From: a bacterium OM1 bin76
Lineage (GTDB): Bacteria > Actinomycetota > Acidimicrobiia > Spongiisociales > ZC4RG35
DNA: 64,000 bases
Reading direction: 5' to 3'
NCBI GenBank assembly: GCA_002238785.1
Contig: MPNA01000002.1
Location: 62,001-126,000 of the forward strand
The position numbers and the translations under genes were made by a program. The notes beneath the pieces were generated by a model. The model saw only the letters and a list, made by a program, of their open reading frames with translations. It did not search any database and was not told where the DNA came from. Positions 1 through 8,458 of the stretch are shown here, in pieces. The stretch's first letter is position 1. The number at the start of each line of letters is the position of its first letter.

Positions 1-36
1 GTGACTGCAGCCGCCAAGGTCCTGGCTGCCATCTGA
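1..36 (+). CDS. 3' end of an upstream gene (partial)
   Basis: An open frame runs from the window edge to a TGA at 34-36 and encodes the last eleven residues, ending in KVLAAI. It could be the C-terminus of a gene lying mostly outside the window, because the next gene starts about 30 bases later on the same strand. Too little is visible to name a product, and an open frame this short can occur by chance. Confidence 0.3.
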   Translation: MTAAAKVLAAI

Positions 37-66
37 GCCAGGTGAACCAGAAAGGAATTGGCCGTT

Positions 67-804
67 ATGGACACCGAAGATCACCAAGAGTCGGCGGGCA
101 AGCCTGGCCACCATTCCCCCGACGGGCACTCCGACGGGCACGGAGAGCACGGGCATGGGCACGGTCATGAAGGTTGGTTCCACCAACTCAGATACCTGAA
201 GCACGCCCCCCGGTTGTGGACGGCCCCCATCAACGAAGCGCTGGTGAAACTGATCGCACCAGGCCCCGGAGAGCGGGTTCTTGATGTGGGAGCAGGCATG
301 GGGCCGGCGGTGCTGGCTGCTTCCGCACTGGTTGGCGACGGACGGGTCTTCGCCGTTGACCCTTCTCCGCTGATGAGAGGCATCATGAGATTCCGGCGGA
401 CCTCCCGCCGCCTTGGGGACCGGGTGGTCGTCTTCAAAGGAAAGGCCGAGGATCTGCCACTGGAAAGCGCATCCGTCGACGCGGCGTGGTCCATCAACTG
501 CGTCCATCACTGGGGCGACGATGAAAAGGCCTGCCGGGAACTTGGCCGGGTGGTCCGCCCGGGTGGTCGTCTGGTGCTGCTGGACGAGCAGTTCAGTGAT
601 CCGACTCACCCTCGGCATGACTCTTACGACAGCAGTCGGCGCGGCCAGCCTGGTTTCTTTCATGAGATAGACACCGATCGGCTGGCTCGACTGCTGGAGG
701 AAGCGGGCTTCGGCATCGACCGCTGCGGAGATGAACGGGTGGGTGGGGCGCCGGTGAAGCTGGTTTGGGCTGTTCGGCGATCGGATGCAACCGACTCGCA
801 GTGA
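67..804 (+). CDS. SAM-dependent class I methyltransferase with a His-rich N-terminus
   Basis: The 245-residue product carries a methyltransferase-11 type Rossmann fold. The SAM-binding glycine loop is VLDVGAGMG (about residues 70-78), an acidic residue ends the next strand (VDPS), and the post-II motif is followed by a PGGRLVLLDE strand. This family transfers a methyl group from S-adenosylmethionine; the acceptor cannot be told from sequence. The first 40 residues are unusually rich in His, Gly and Asp (HGHGHGH and similar), which suggests a metal-binding or disordered tail. I chose the ATG at 67 rather than the in-frame TTG at 58, because the AGGA at 53-56 is well spaced only for the ATG. 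The coding end lies just upstream of the acyl-CoA synthetase gene, so the two may be co-transcribed. Confidence 0.8.
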   Translation: MDTEDHQESAGKPGHHSPDGHSDGHGEHGHGHGHEGWFHQLRYLKHAPRLWTAPINEALVKLIAPGPGERVLDVGAGMGPAVLAASALVGDGRVFAVDPSPLMRGIMRFRRTSRRLGDRVVVFKGKAEDLPLESASVDAAWSINCVHHWGDDEKACRELGRVVRPGGRLVLLDEQFSDPTHPRHDSYDSSRRGQPGFFHEIDTDRLARLLEEAGFGIDRCGDERVGGAPVKLVWAVRRSDATDSQ

Positions 805-853
805 GAAGTGGCATCGCGATGCTGAAAACACGACTCGGCGGGGAGGGCCACAG

Positions 854-2443
854 GTGTATCTGAGCGGGCGACGGATGTTGACTCCGCATGACGGAATGAC
901 CTACCAGTCACTCCGGGACCGATTCCAATGGCAGGTTCCCGATCGGTTCAACCTGGGTGTGACATGTGCGGACCAGCAGGACCCGGCTACCACCGCCTTG
1001 GTGGTCTCCCATCAATCAGGCACTGCTTCCCGGTACACCTTCGGAGAGTTGGCCGACCGCTCCTCGCGCCTGGCAGGTGGCTTGGCTCGGATGGGGATCC
1101 GGCCCGGTGACCGGGTGGCCATCATCGCTCCTCAGTCGCTGGAGGTCGGACTGGCCCATCTGGCGCTTTGGAAACTGGGCGCCTTGTCGTTGCCCCTTGC
1201 CACCCTGTTCGGCCCTGACGCCATCTCCTTTCGGGTCTCCGACTCCGGCGCCAAGGTCGCCATTGTGCACCCCGACAGCAGAGACAAGCTTGAGGAGGCC
1301 GCGCCTCACCTGCCTGTGATCGAGACCGGTCCCCAGTTCGAGGCGCTGTGCTCCGGCCCGGGCCTGGAACGACCCCACGACACCCGCGGCGAGGACCCTG
1401 CTTACCTGATCTACACCTCGGGTACCACCGGTCCCCCCAAGGGGGCCCTTCATGCGCACCGGTCCATCTTCGGGCATCTCACCGGTTTCGAGTGCTACTA
1501 CGAGTTCCCGCCGCAATCCGACGACGTTATGTGGACTCCCGCCGATTGGGCCTGGCTGGGCGGCCTGATGGATGCTTTGATACCCGCCTGGTATTACGGG
1601 ATACCGGTGCTGACTTCCGACGAAGAGAGGTTCGATCCCGCAGTTGCCTTTGACCTGATGGCCGAGCATCGGGTGACTCTGGCATTCCTACCACCCACCG
1701 CTTTGAAGATGATGCGAGCCTCCGGCGTCAGCCGTCCCGATCTGTCGCTGCGGGCAATTTTCACCGGTGGCGAGCCCTTGGGAGCGGAGATGTTGGAGTG
1801 GTCGGAGAACACGTTGGGGTGTCACATCAACGAGGGTTACGGGCAGACCGAAGCCAACCTGGTGATCGGCAACTGCGCCTCCGTTTGGCCGGTCAGACCC
1901 GGATCGATGGGGCGCGCCCTCCCCGGACACGAGGTGCAGGTCCAGGATGAAGAAGGCAACCGCCTGATCAACCGGGAGGGAGAGATCTGCGTTCGCTCTC
2001 CCGATCCGGTGATGATGCTGGGCTACTGGAATCAGCCGGATGCCACGGCGCAAAAGTACCGAGGGGATTGGCTGCTCACCGGTGACCTGGGAATCGAAGA
2101 CGCCGACGGCTACTTGTGGTTCCGCAGCCGCAAGGATGATTTGATCACGTCCCGCGGATACCGGATCGGCCCAGGGGAAATCGAAGAGAGCCTGATGACC
2201 CACCCGGCGGTGGCAATGTGTGCGGTGGTGGGAGTGCCGGACGAGATCCGCGGTCACGTGCCGGCAGCCTTCGTGGTGCCCCGACCCGGGTTCGAACCAT
2301 CAGAACAACTCGCTTCCGATCTGCAGAACCACGTCCGCACCCGCCTGGCCGCACATGAGACCCCCAGCCAGGTGACCTTCCTGGACGAATTGCCCCGCAC
2401 CACCACCGGCAAGATCATGCGACGGGCTCTTCGCCCCTCGTAG
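854..2443 (+). CDS. AMP-forming acyl-CoA synthetase (medium-chain or acetyl type)
   Basis: The 529-residue product belongs to the ANL superfamily, which activates a carboxylic acid with ATP to an acyl-adenylate and then forms the CoA thioester. Visible motifs in order are the Ser/Thr/Gly-rich P-loop YTSGTTGPPKG, the adenine-binding GYGQTE, the TGD motif with the hinge region following (RKDDLITSRGYRIGP), and the C-terminal catalytic lysine in TTTGKIMRR. The N-terminal pattern (YQSLRDRFQWQVPDRFN) resembles acetate/medium-chain CoA ligases. I preferred the GTG at 854 because a GGGAGG lies seven bases upstream. The open frame extends back to 785, overlapping the methyltransferase, but that part looks non-conserved. 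ATGs at 875 and 896 are alternatives. Substrate length is not predictable from what I can see. Confidence 0.88.
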   Translation: MYLSGRRMLTPHDGMTYQSLRDRFQWQVPDRFNLGVTCADQQDPATTALVVSHQSGTASRYTFGELADRSSRLAGGLARMGIRPGDRVAIIAPQSLEVGLAHLALWKLGALSLPLATLFGPDAISFRVSDSGAKVAIVHPDSRDKLEEAAPHLPVIETGPQFEALCSGPGLERPHDTRGEDPAYLIYTSGTTGPPKGALHAHRSIFGHLTGFECYYEFPPQSDDVMWTPADWAWLGGLMDALIPAWYYGIPVLTSDEERFDPAVAFDLMAEHRVTLAFLPPTALKMMRASGVSRPDLSLRAIFTGGEPLGAEMLEWSENTLGCHINEGYGQTEANLVIGNCASVWPVRPGSMGRALPGHEVQVQDEEGNRLINREGEICVRSPDPVMMLGYWNQPDATAQKYRGDWLLTGDLGIEDADGYLWFRSRKDDLITSRGYRIGPGEIEESLMTHPAVAMCAVVGVPDEIRGHVPAAFVVPRPGFEPSEQLASDLQNHVRTRLAAHETPSQVTFLDELPRTTTGKIMRRALRPS

Positions 2444-2859
2444 CGTCGCCTGCTGCTCCCCATCCGGACAGGGGACGTCAGTGCAAGTGTGGCAAGAAAG
2501 CTATTGTCGTCAGCTTGAAAATGTCCCAGGGGTGTTGCATATTGATATGCACAAACATGATTGTGCGGTCCGGGTCGCCTTCATCAGATCGGCCATGCTC
2601 CTTGGGGCGAGCCGCTGTTTTGGCAGTGTCTCTCCTTAGAGGGCGGGCCAACGTTTTAGCCGAGGACTGAACTGTATCGGTTTCGGACAGGCCTGCGCTT
2701 GTCCGCGTTTTTCGACGGTCAGGAGGAGGCGGGTCGGGAGGGGATACCCACTTGGGGGACGGCGTTGGTCGGGAGCGGCAAAACCGGTTGGGTCGGGGTG
2801 GCCTGATAGGGGGTTGATGGGCGGGATGTACCAGAGGGGCACAGCCTCTGGCAAGGTAG
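2444..2859. other. intergenic region between convergent genes, no gene seen
   Basis: This 416-base stretch lies between the acyl-CoA synthetase (plus) and tsaC (minus, convergent). The short open frames here have low-complexity, Pro-rich translations that match nothing I know. A weak hairpin (TCCCC/GGGGA) follows the synthetase stop. The only strong structure is the pair of inverted repeats at 2536-2565. I see no tRNA or convincing small RNA. Confidence 0.5.
2536..2565. promoter_or_regulatory. two adjacent inverted repeats, possible operator
   Basis: A perfect palindrome TGCATAT-TG-ATATGCA spans 2536-2551. It overlaps a second inverted repeat, CACAA-N6-TTGTG, at 2550-2565. The stretch is AT-rich against a GC-rich background. 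It sits between the 3' ends of two convergent genes, so a role as an operator is not obvious; it may belong to an unrecognised small transcript. Confidence 0.25.
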
Positions 2860-3411
2860 CTATATGGTGACGGGGCCGGTTCTAAGAATCCGGGGATCTC
2901 GGCCGGGCAGTGCTTCGATCACCGAGGACGCCACTCCTCCTGGACAGATGCCAGGCAGGTAGAGGTCCACTTGATCGCCAAATGTGTTCCTGGCCTCCTG
3001 GTCCGATCGGGCGGGGGCGTCCCCGGACCGGTTGGCCGATGTGACTGCCAGGGGTCCGCAGTGGTTCAGCAAATCCAGGGTGAGGGGATGAGCGGGCATC
3101 CGGATGCCGACCGTGGCAGGGTGCTCCCCACCGGCCGCGGTCTCGAGCGCCAGCACCAGGGTGAGGGGCCCGGGCCAGTGGGATTCGATGAGATCTCGAG
3201 CGATGGCGGGGAAGAAGGCCAGACCAATGGCATCGGGCACCGATCCAACCAGGACGGGTATTGGCTTGTCGGCCGGTCGGTCCTTCAGCCGGAAGAGTTC
3301 CGATTGCGCCCATCGGTGGGCGGCGAGTCCGTAGACCGTATCGGTTGGCACCCCCACCACCCTCCCTTCGGCCAGGAGCGCACTGGCTCGAGCCAGAACA
3401 GGGGGCGTCAC
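2860..3411 (-). CDS. tsaC: L-threonylcarbamoyladenylate synthase (Sua5/YrdC family)
   Basis: The product (183 residues) is a single YrdC/Sua5 domain that makes threonylcarbamoyl-AMP from threonine, bicarbonate and ATP. This is the first step of t6A37 modification of ANN-decoding tRNAs in the cytosol. Signature segments are VPTDTVYGL near the N-terminus, the KDRPADKPIPVLV loop, the WPGPLTLVL motif and TSANRSG. Length fits the short TsaC type without the Sua5 C-terminal domain. The start is taken as the GTG at 3411, which forms a GTGA overlap with the prmC stop and has a GGGAGG upstream. A TTG at 3432 is the more distal alternative. Last gene of the rho-to-tsaC operon; prmC followed by tsaC/sua5 is a familiar bacterial order. 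Confidence 0.9.
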   Translation of the reverse strand: MTPPVLARASALLAEGRVVGVPTDTVYGLAAHRWAQSELFRLKDRPADKPIPVLVGSVPDAIGLAFFPAIARDLIESHWPGPLTLVLALETAAGGEHPATVGIRMPAHPLTLDLLNHCGPLAVTSANRSGDAPARSDQEARNTFGDQVDLYLPGICPGGVASSVIEALPGRDPRILRTGPVTI

Positions 3412-4238
3412 GAGCCTAGAGTCCCTCCCCAAACGAAGCGGGGTCGACCGGTCAGGTCGTGGTGGATCTTGGCGTCGATGCCTCCGGACCGGAAGGCCTC
3501 CTGCACCTCGGCGGCCTGGGTTTCCCCGATCTCAACTGCCACGGTCCCCGCCGGCCTCAACCAGTCCGAAGCCTCGGCCGCGATCCTCTCCAGTATCTCG
3601 GTGCCCCGGGGCCCGGCCACCAGGGCCGAATAGGGCTCGGACCTCACGTCTTCGGGAAGATCCGGCCACTCTGCCTCCGCAACGTATGGAGGGTTAGAGA
3701 CCAGTATGTCCACCTCACCGCGAAGTGAGGAAGGCAGCGCCTCGAAGAGATCGCCTTCTCGAAGCTCTATGCGGCCCCCCACCCAGCGGTTGGCCCTGAT
3801 GTTCTCCCGGGCCAAGTCCAGAGCTTGAGGGCTGATGTCGGTGGCCACCACTTCGGCCCGCGGATAGGTGTAAGCCAAGGCCAGGGCCAGCGCACCCGAG
3901 CCGGTTCCCAAGTCCACTATCAATGCCGGCACACCCACCGGGACCAACCGGGTGACCAGTTCCCACAACCGCTCCGTCTCGGGTCTGGGTATCAACGCCC
4001 TCTCATCCACAGCCAACCGAACCGGGCCGAATTCCACATGCCCTTCCAGGTATTGGAGCGGCACCCCTGCTTGCCGCAGTCGGATGAGGGTCGCCGTCCG
4101 GCTGGCGACTTCAGGCCGAAGGGGCACTCCGGGGTGGATCGTCTCGCTGGTGACCGTGGCGATCAACCTTTGCAACTCGTGGTAGGAGAGTCGACTCTGG
4201 CGAGATAGCTCTAGAGGGGTGGGGGGGACCGAGGTCAT
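3408..4238 (-). CDS. prmC: peptide chain release factor N5-glutamine methyltransferase
   Basis: The product (276 residues) methylates the glutamine of the GGQ motif in release factors using SAM. Motif I is VDLGTGSGALALALA, and the diagnostic catalytic NPPY tetrad follows in VSNPPYVAE. An N-terminal helical domain (PLQYLEGHVEFG, then LIPRPETE) binds the release factor and is typical of PrmC/HemK. The start is the ATG at 4238, 17 bases after the prfA stop. The open frame extends much further upstream inside prfA, but that part is read-through of another frame. Its neighbour is its own substrate gene, prfA, which is the usual arrangement. The stop overlaps the tsaC start by four bases. Confidence 0.93.
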   Translation of the reverse strand: MTSVPPTPLELSRQSRLSYHELQRLIATVTSETIHPGVPLRPEVASRTATLIRLRQAGVPLQYLEGHVEFGPVRLAVDERALIPRPETERLWELVTRLVPVGVPALIVDLGTGSGALALALAYTYPRAEVVATDISPQALDLARENIRANRWVGGRIELREGDLFEALPSSLRGEVDILVSNPPYVAEAEWPDLPEDVRSEPYSALVAGPRGTEILERIAAEASDWLRPAGTVAVEIGETQAAEVQEAFRSGGIDAKIHHDLTGRPRFVWGGTLGS

Positions 4239-4255
4239 TGTGGCCGATGGCAGTG

Positions 4256-5353
4256 TCAATCGTTTCCGGAGTGTCCAGCCAGGGAAGAAACCAGCCTTTC
4301 GGAACGGTCCTGGGTGGCCAGAGCCTGAGTGAGGGGGTCGATCTCTCCCTCCAAGACCCGGTCCAATGATTTGAGCGTTAATCCGACCCGATGATCGGTG
4401 ACCCGGTTCTCCCTGAAGTTGTAGGTGCGGATCTTTTCTGACCGGCCCCCGCCGCCCACCTGTGAGCGTCGCTCTCCGGCGATTCCCTCTTGCCGCCTCT
4501 CCAGTTCGAGCCTGTAGAGGCGGGCTCGGAGCACCCGAAATGCCTTCTCCTTGTTTTGGAATTGGCTCTTCTGATCCTGGCAACTGACCACCAATCCAGT
4601 TGGAAGATGGGTGATGCGCACCGCCGAGTCGGTGGTGTTGACAGACTGACCCCCCGGGCCCGAGGAGCGGAAGACATCGACACGGACTTCATCAGGACTC
4701 ACCTCCACCTCCACCTCATCCGCCTCCGGAAGCACCGCCACGGTGGCTGTGGAAGTGTGGACCCTGCCCTGCGATTCGGTCTTCGGCACCCTCTGAACCC
4801 GATGGACACCGCCCTCGTAACGCAGTCTTCCATAGGATCCGCGACCCTTCACCGCCAAGGAGATCTTGCTGTATCCGCCCACCCCGGACGCGGAAGCCTC
4901 CATTTCCTCGGTTCGAAAGCCATGCCGGTCGGCAAACTTCTGATACATCCGGAACAGGTCCCCAGCCCAGATGGCCGCTTCGTCGCCTCCTGCCGCCGCC
5001 CGGATCTCCATGATTACATCCCGATGGTCGTCGGGGTCTGGAGGAACCATCAACCCCTCGAGTTGCTCCTCCAACTGGGCAGCTTCGGTGAGCTTCTCTT
5101 CGGCCCACTCCAACAACTCGTCCCGCAGGTCCGGGTCGGTGTCCGCCAACTCCTTCGCTTCCCGGGCATCGTCCCGGGCGGCGAGCCAGGCGCGGGCGGT
5201 CTTCACGATCGGCCAAAGCTCTGCCCTCCGCCGTCCCGCATCCGCCAGTCGCCGATGATCGGAGAGGACCTGCGGTGAGGCCATTTCCCGGTCCACCTCA
5301 GCCAATTGCCCTTCCAGTTCCGGGATGCGGTCCCGCCACACCGGAGAAGTCAT
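4256..5353 (-). CDS. prfA: peptide chain release factor 1
   Basis: The product (365 residues) recognises UAA and UAG stop codons and triggers peptide release. The tripeptide anticodon region reads HRVQRVPKTE, with the P-x-T signature of RF1 at about residues 190-192 rather than the SPF of RF2. The catalytic GGQ is at about 234-236 in SSGPGGQSVNTTD. N-terminal coiled-coil domain 1 is present, so the protein is full length. The ATG start overlaps the stop of the upstream DUF1385 gene as ATGA, implying translational coupling. It is followed by prmC, whose product should modify the GGQ glutamine. Confidence 0.95.
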   Translation of the reverse strand: MTSPVWRDRIPELEGQLAEVDREMASPQVLSDHRRLADAGRRRAELWPIVKTARAWLAARDDAREAKELADTDPDLRDELLEWAEEKLTEAAQLEEQLEGLMVPPDPDDHRDVIMEIRAAAGGDEAAIWAGDLFRMYQKFADRHGFRTEEMEASASGVGGYSKISLAVKGRGSYGRLRYEGGVHRVQRVPKTESQGRVHTSTATVAVLPEADEVEVEVSPDEVRVDVFRSSGPGGQSVNTTDSAVRITHLPTGLVVSCQDQKSQFQNKEKAFRVLRARLYRLELERRQEGIAGERRSQVGGGGRSEKIRTYNFRENRVTDHRVGLTLKSLDRVLEGEIDPLTQALATQDRSERLVSSLAGHSGND

Positions 5354-6333
5354 TTCGCAACCGCCTCCGCCACCGAAGGAGGAATGGTTCCGGCGCCCAG
5401 CAGGCGGTCGGCCTCTGCCGGTTCCACCGCCGACAGCAAAGCAGTCATGGCGACTTCGATCTGGTCGCTGTCGGGTTGGTTGGTGGTGAGCTTCTGCAGC
5501 CAGATGCCAGGCAGGGCCAGCAATCTGCCCAGCGTCTGGGACTGCCGCTTCCCGGCGAATTTGAGCAGTTCATAGGCAACGGCGGCGATCAGCGGGATGA
5601 ACAGCACCCTGCTCGCCACCAACACCAGCCATCCCGGATTGCCCACCAGGGCGAAAGCGACGATGGACAGGATCACCACTATGAGCAGGAAGTTGGTGCC
5701 GCATCTGGGATGCTCCGGCGGGTACTTGGCGATGGATTCCACGGAAATCGTCTCTTGTTGTTCGTAGGCGTGAATGGTCATGTGCTCGGCGCCGTGATAG
5801 GAGAACACCCTCTTGATGTCCGCCATCCGGCCGATTCCCCATATGTACCCGATGAAGAGGCCCATCCTGATGACCGCCTCCAGGAATCCGAACAGCAGGC
5901 CGGACTCTCCGGCTGTCCAGCGAGCCACGGTGGCTGGAACCACCATGAAGAAGGCGACGAAGAAGCCCATGGCCACACCCATCCACAGCCACAGCTTCCA
6001 GCCGAGCTTTTCGGCAGGGCCCTCAATGGTGCCGGACTCCTCTCCCGGTTCCTGTGACGCCACCTCGGCGGACCATGCCAGGGAGCGAAACCCCAGGTTG
6101 AGGGATTCGACCAGCACCAGGATGCCCCTCAGGAAGGGGATCTTTGCGGCTACAGTGCGCGTGGAGAGCCGGGGAAGGGGTCTTCGCTCTGCCACCACCA
6201 CTCCGTCAAGTCGGCGTGCCGCCACCGCCCAGGCCTCAGGCGCCCGGACCATCACCCCCTCGATGAGGGCCTGTCCTCCCACCGTTAACGGCTCGGAGCG
6301 GTTGCGTCCCTCGTGCCGGGTTTCGGAACTCAA
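5350..6333 (-). CDS. DUF1385 (YqhQ family) membrane protein
   Basis: The 327-residue product has the DUF1385 signature at the N-terminus (VGGQALIEGVMVRAPE) and the conserved central motif YHGAEHMTIHAYE, followed by PEHPRCGTNFLLIV. About four hydrophobic segments suggest an integral membrane protein. The biochemical role of the family is not established. Genes of this family commonly lie between rpmE and prfA in Gram-positive genomes, as here. I take the TTG at 6333 as the start, since a GCGGAG precedes it at good spacing. The stop is coupled to prfA by an ATGA overlap. Confidence 0.88.
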   Translation of the reverse strand: MSSETRHEGRNRSEPLTVGGQALIEGVMVRAPEAWAVAARRLDGVVVAERRPLPRLSTRTVAAKIPFLRGILVLVESLNLGFRSLAWSAEVASQEPGEESGTIEGPAEKLGWKLWLWMGVAMGFFVAFFMVVPATVARWTAGESGLLFGFLEAVIRMGLFIGYIWGIGRMADIKRVFSYHGAEHMTIHAYEQQETISVESIAKYPPEHPRCGTNFLLIVVILSIVAFALVGNPGWLVLVASRVLFIPLIAAVAYELLKFAGKRQSQTLGRLLALPGIWLQKLTTNQPDSDQIEVAMTALLSAVEPAEADRLLGAGTIPPSVAEAVAK

Positions 6334-6444
6334 AGCTGGCTCCGCTTCCGCTCGACCGACATCAGGGCATCCGATTCTTGATCGCGGAGGGTGCCCGCCG
6401 GTGAATGGTGTCCGAGACTTGACAGTGTCGGGACTTTCTTCCGG

Positions 6445-6702
6445 CTATGTGGGAGAATTGTCGGCGTTTTTCTTCCGATACCGCTTCGAGCGGACTTCGG
6501 CGGCCTCTCCGTAGCGCCTCTGGAAATGCTCCACCCGACCGCCGGTGTCGACCAGCCTTTGTTCTCCGGTGTAGAAGGGATGGCACTCGTTGCAGAGTTC
6601 CACAGTCATGGCGGGCGGACGCGTTGTCCTGGTGACGAATCTGGCGCCGCAAGAGCAGGTAACCGTTGTTAGGTCGTATTGGGGATGTATATCTGTTTTC
6701 AT
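6445..6702 (-). CDS. rpmE: 50S ribosomal protein L31, zinc-binding form
   Basis: The 85-residue product begins MKTDIHPQY and has the C-x-C (TCSCGARF) and C-x-x-C (LCNECHPFYTG) pairs that bind zinc in the C+ type of bL31. The central VDTGGRVEHFQRRYG segment is characteristic. The start codon overlaps the rho stop as ATGA, so translation is probably coupled to rho. Being the zinc-containing paralogue, it is the form expected under zinc sufficiency in bacteria that also carry a C- form. No second L31 is in the window. Confidence 0.95.
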   Translation of the reverse strand: MKTDIHPQYDLTTVTCSCGARFVTRTTRPPAMTVELCNECHPFYTGEQRLVDTGGRVEHFQRRYGEAAEVRSKRYRKKNADNSPT

Positions 6703-8237
6703 ACCGATCTGACTCGATCTCCGGTGTTTCTGGCCACTTCTGCCAAGAACACTTTGTTGGAAGGTGAACTTTGGAGTTTATCTATCAGCAACTCGATTGC
6801 TGCACTCGGATCCAGCGACAGCAGGACCCGCCGCAGTTTCCAGACTTGCGGCAGTTCGTCAATCGTGAACAGCAACTCTTCCCGGCGAGTGCCCGACAAC
6901 TCGATGTCAACCGCCGGATAGATCCGCTTGTCGGCCAACTTGCGATCCAACCGCAACTCCATGTTGCCGGTGCCCTTGAATTCCTCGAAGATCACCTCGT
7001 CCATCTTCGACCGGGTTTCCACCAGGGCGGTCCCCAGAATCGTCAGGCTCCCGCCCTCTTCGATGTTGCGGGCGGCGCCGAAGAACCGTTTGGGCGGGTA
7101 GAGGGCTGTGGCGTCGATCCCTCCCGAGAGCATCCGGCCGGAAGCGGGGGCCGCCAGGTTATGGGCCCGGGCCAGCCGGGTGATGGAATCGAGCAGGATC
7201 ACCACATCCAATCCGGTCTCCACCATGCGCTTGGCGCGTTCCAAAGCCAGGTCGGCGATCTGGGTGTGCTGCTCGGCCGGACGGTCGAATGTGGAATACA
7301 CCACGTCTCCGCGCACCGACCTCTGCATGTCGGTGACCTCTTCAGGCCTTTCGTCCACCAGCACCACCATCAAATGACACTCGGGATTGTTCACCGTGAT
7401 CGACTGGGCGATCTCCTTGAGGACCGTGGTCTTGCCCGCCTTGGGCGGGGAGACGATCAACCCTCTCTGGCCTTTGCCGACTGGAGAGATCAAATCGATG
7501 AGGCGAGCCAGGGTCCGTTGAGGCATCCCCTCCAACTCCAACCGGAGCCTCTGATCCGGGAACAGAGGCGTGAGCTTTTCGAATTTGGGTCTGCGCATCG
7601 CCTGGCCGGGATCGACTTTGTTGACGTGTTCCACCCTCACCATTCCCGGGTACTTCTCCTGCGATCGGGGAGGACGGATGGGCCCACCCACCAGATCACC
7701 CTTGCGCAGTTGCAAACGGCGGATCAAGCCGGCAGAAACGTAGACGTCCTTTTCGCCCGGACCGTATCCCGACACTCGGAGGAACCCATACCCCTCCGGG
7801 AGAATGTCCAGTAGTCCTTCCCGGACTTCCAGTTCGCTCTCGGGAATGTTGGCGTGCGACGGTTGCCTACGACCCCTGCCGCGACGGCGTCGACCGCCCC
7901 CGGGGGGAGGGGAACTGGGAGGTTCGTTGGCCCGGAATTCGAAGTCCGGTTTCGAATTCCCCTTTTTGCGGTCTCCGCTTTTGCTGTTGCTTTGCGTCTT
8001 CTTGCGGGATGGCGAAGGAGGAACAGGCGCCGGAGGGGCCTGCTGACGGCCACCCCGCCCCTTAGATGAGGGCGTTGGTTTGCCGCCGCCGGATGCAGCT
8101 TTGCCGCCGCTCGTTATGGCACCGATCAACTGCTCCTTGCCCATGCCGCCGGACTTGATCCCGATCGCCTCGGCGATCTTTTTCAGGTCTTCCACTGACT
8201 TGGTTTGTAGCTGGCCGTTTTCGGATTGACTAGTCAT
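6699..8237 (-). CDS. rho: transcription termination factor Rho
   Basis: The 512-residue product is a hexameric RNA helicase that terminates transcription. The Rho N-terminal helix-bundle domain occupies about residues 12-45. It is followed by a roughly 85-residue insertion rich in Gly, Pro, Ser, Lys and Arg (about 46-130), then the RNA-binding cold-shock domain ([23 protein letters not shown]). The RecA-like ATPase has Walker A PPKAGKTT at about 264-271, [13 protein letters not shown] and the Q/R loops. The insertion resembles those of actinobacterial Rho, which add RNA binding. The ATG start has GAGG eight bases upstream. A strong promoter lies about 150 bases upstream, leaving a long leader that could carry autoregulation. 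Confidence 0.96.
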   Translation of the reverse strand: MTSQSENGQLQTKSVEDLKKIAEAIGIKSGGMGKEQLIGAITSGGKAASGGGKPTPSSKGRGGRQQAPPAPVPPSPSRKKTQSNSKSGDRKKGNSKPDFEFRANEPPSSPPPGGGRRRRGRGRRQPSHANIPESELEVREGLLDILPEGYGFLRVSGYGPGEKDVYVSAGLIRRLQLRKGDLVGGPIRPPRSQEKYPGMVRVEHVNKVDPGQAMRRPKFEKLTPLFPDQRLRLELEGMPQRTLARLIDLISPVGKGQRGLIVSPPKAGKTTVLKEIAQSITVNNPECHLMVVLVDERPEEVTDMQRSVRGDVVYSTFDRPAEQHTQIADLALERAKRMVETGLDVVILLDSITRLARAHNLAAPASGRMLSGGIDATALYPPKRFFGAARNIEEGGSLTILGTALVETRSKMDEVIFEEFKGTGNMELRLDRKLADKRIYPAVDIELSGTRREELLFTIDELPQVWKLRRVLLSLDPSAAIELLIDKLQSSPSNKVFLAEVARNTGDRVRSV

Positions 8238-8391
8238 AGAGGATTCCTCATGCTTCTCGGATTCGTTTCCGAATAGCCTCTCACCTTCCTTATGGGGCGA
8301 AGGGCGTAACGCGCTATACGAGACCGCCTTGGAGAGATTTCTCGGGTGTTCGCCGCCGGGACTATAGAGGCGGTGAACTAGACGAAACTAC

Positions 8392-8419
8392 ATTATACAA
8401 AGACGAGATCGTCTGCCAA
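8392..8419 (-). promoter_or_regulatory. sigma-70-type promoter of the rho operon, with an internal palindrome
   Basis: On the minus strand TTGGCA (8414-8419) and TATAAT (8392-8397) are separated by 16 bases, close to the housekeeping consensus. A perfect inverted repeat AGACGA-GA-TCGTCT (8401-8414) fills most of the spacer, so a dimeric regulator could bind between the two elements. Transcription would start near 8385, leaving a leader of about 148 bases before the rho ATG. The element begins only about 40 bases downstream of the thrC stop. Confidence 0.65.
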
Positions 8420-8458
8420 AACGGGATATCGGTTGGATAGCTGGGATCCTGCAGGGGC

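Noticed and set aside
2285-2300. tRNA T-loop-like GGTTCGAACC
   Set aside because: It lies within the acyl-CoA synthetase coding sequence, and no acceptor or anticodon stem can be formed around it.
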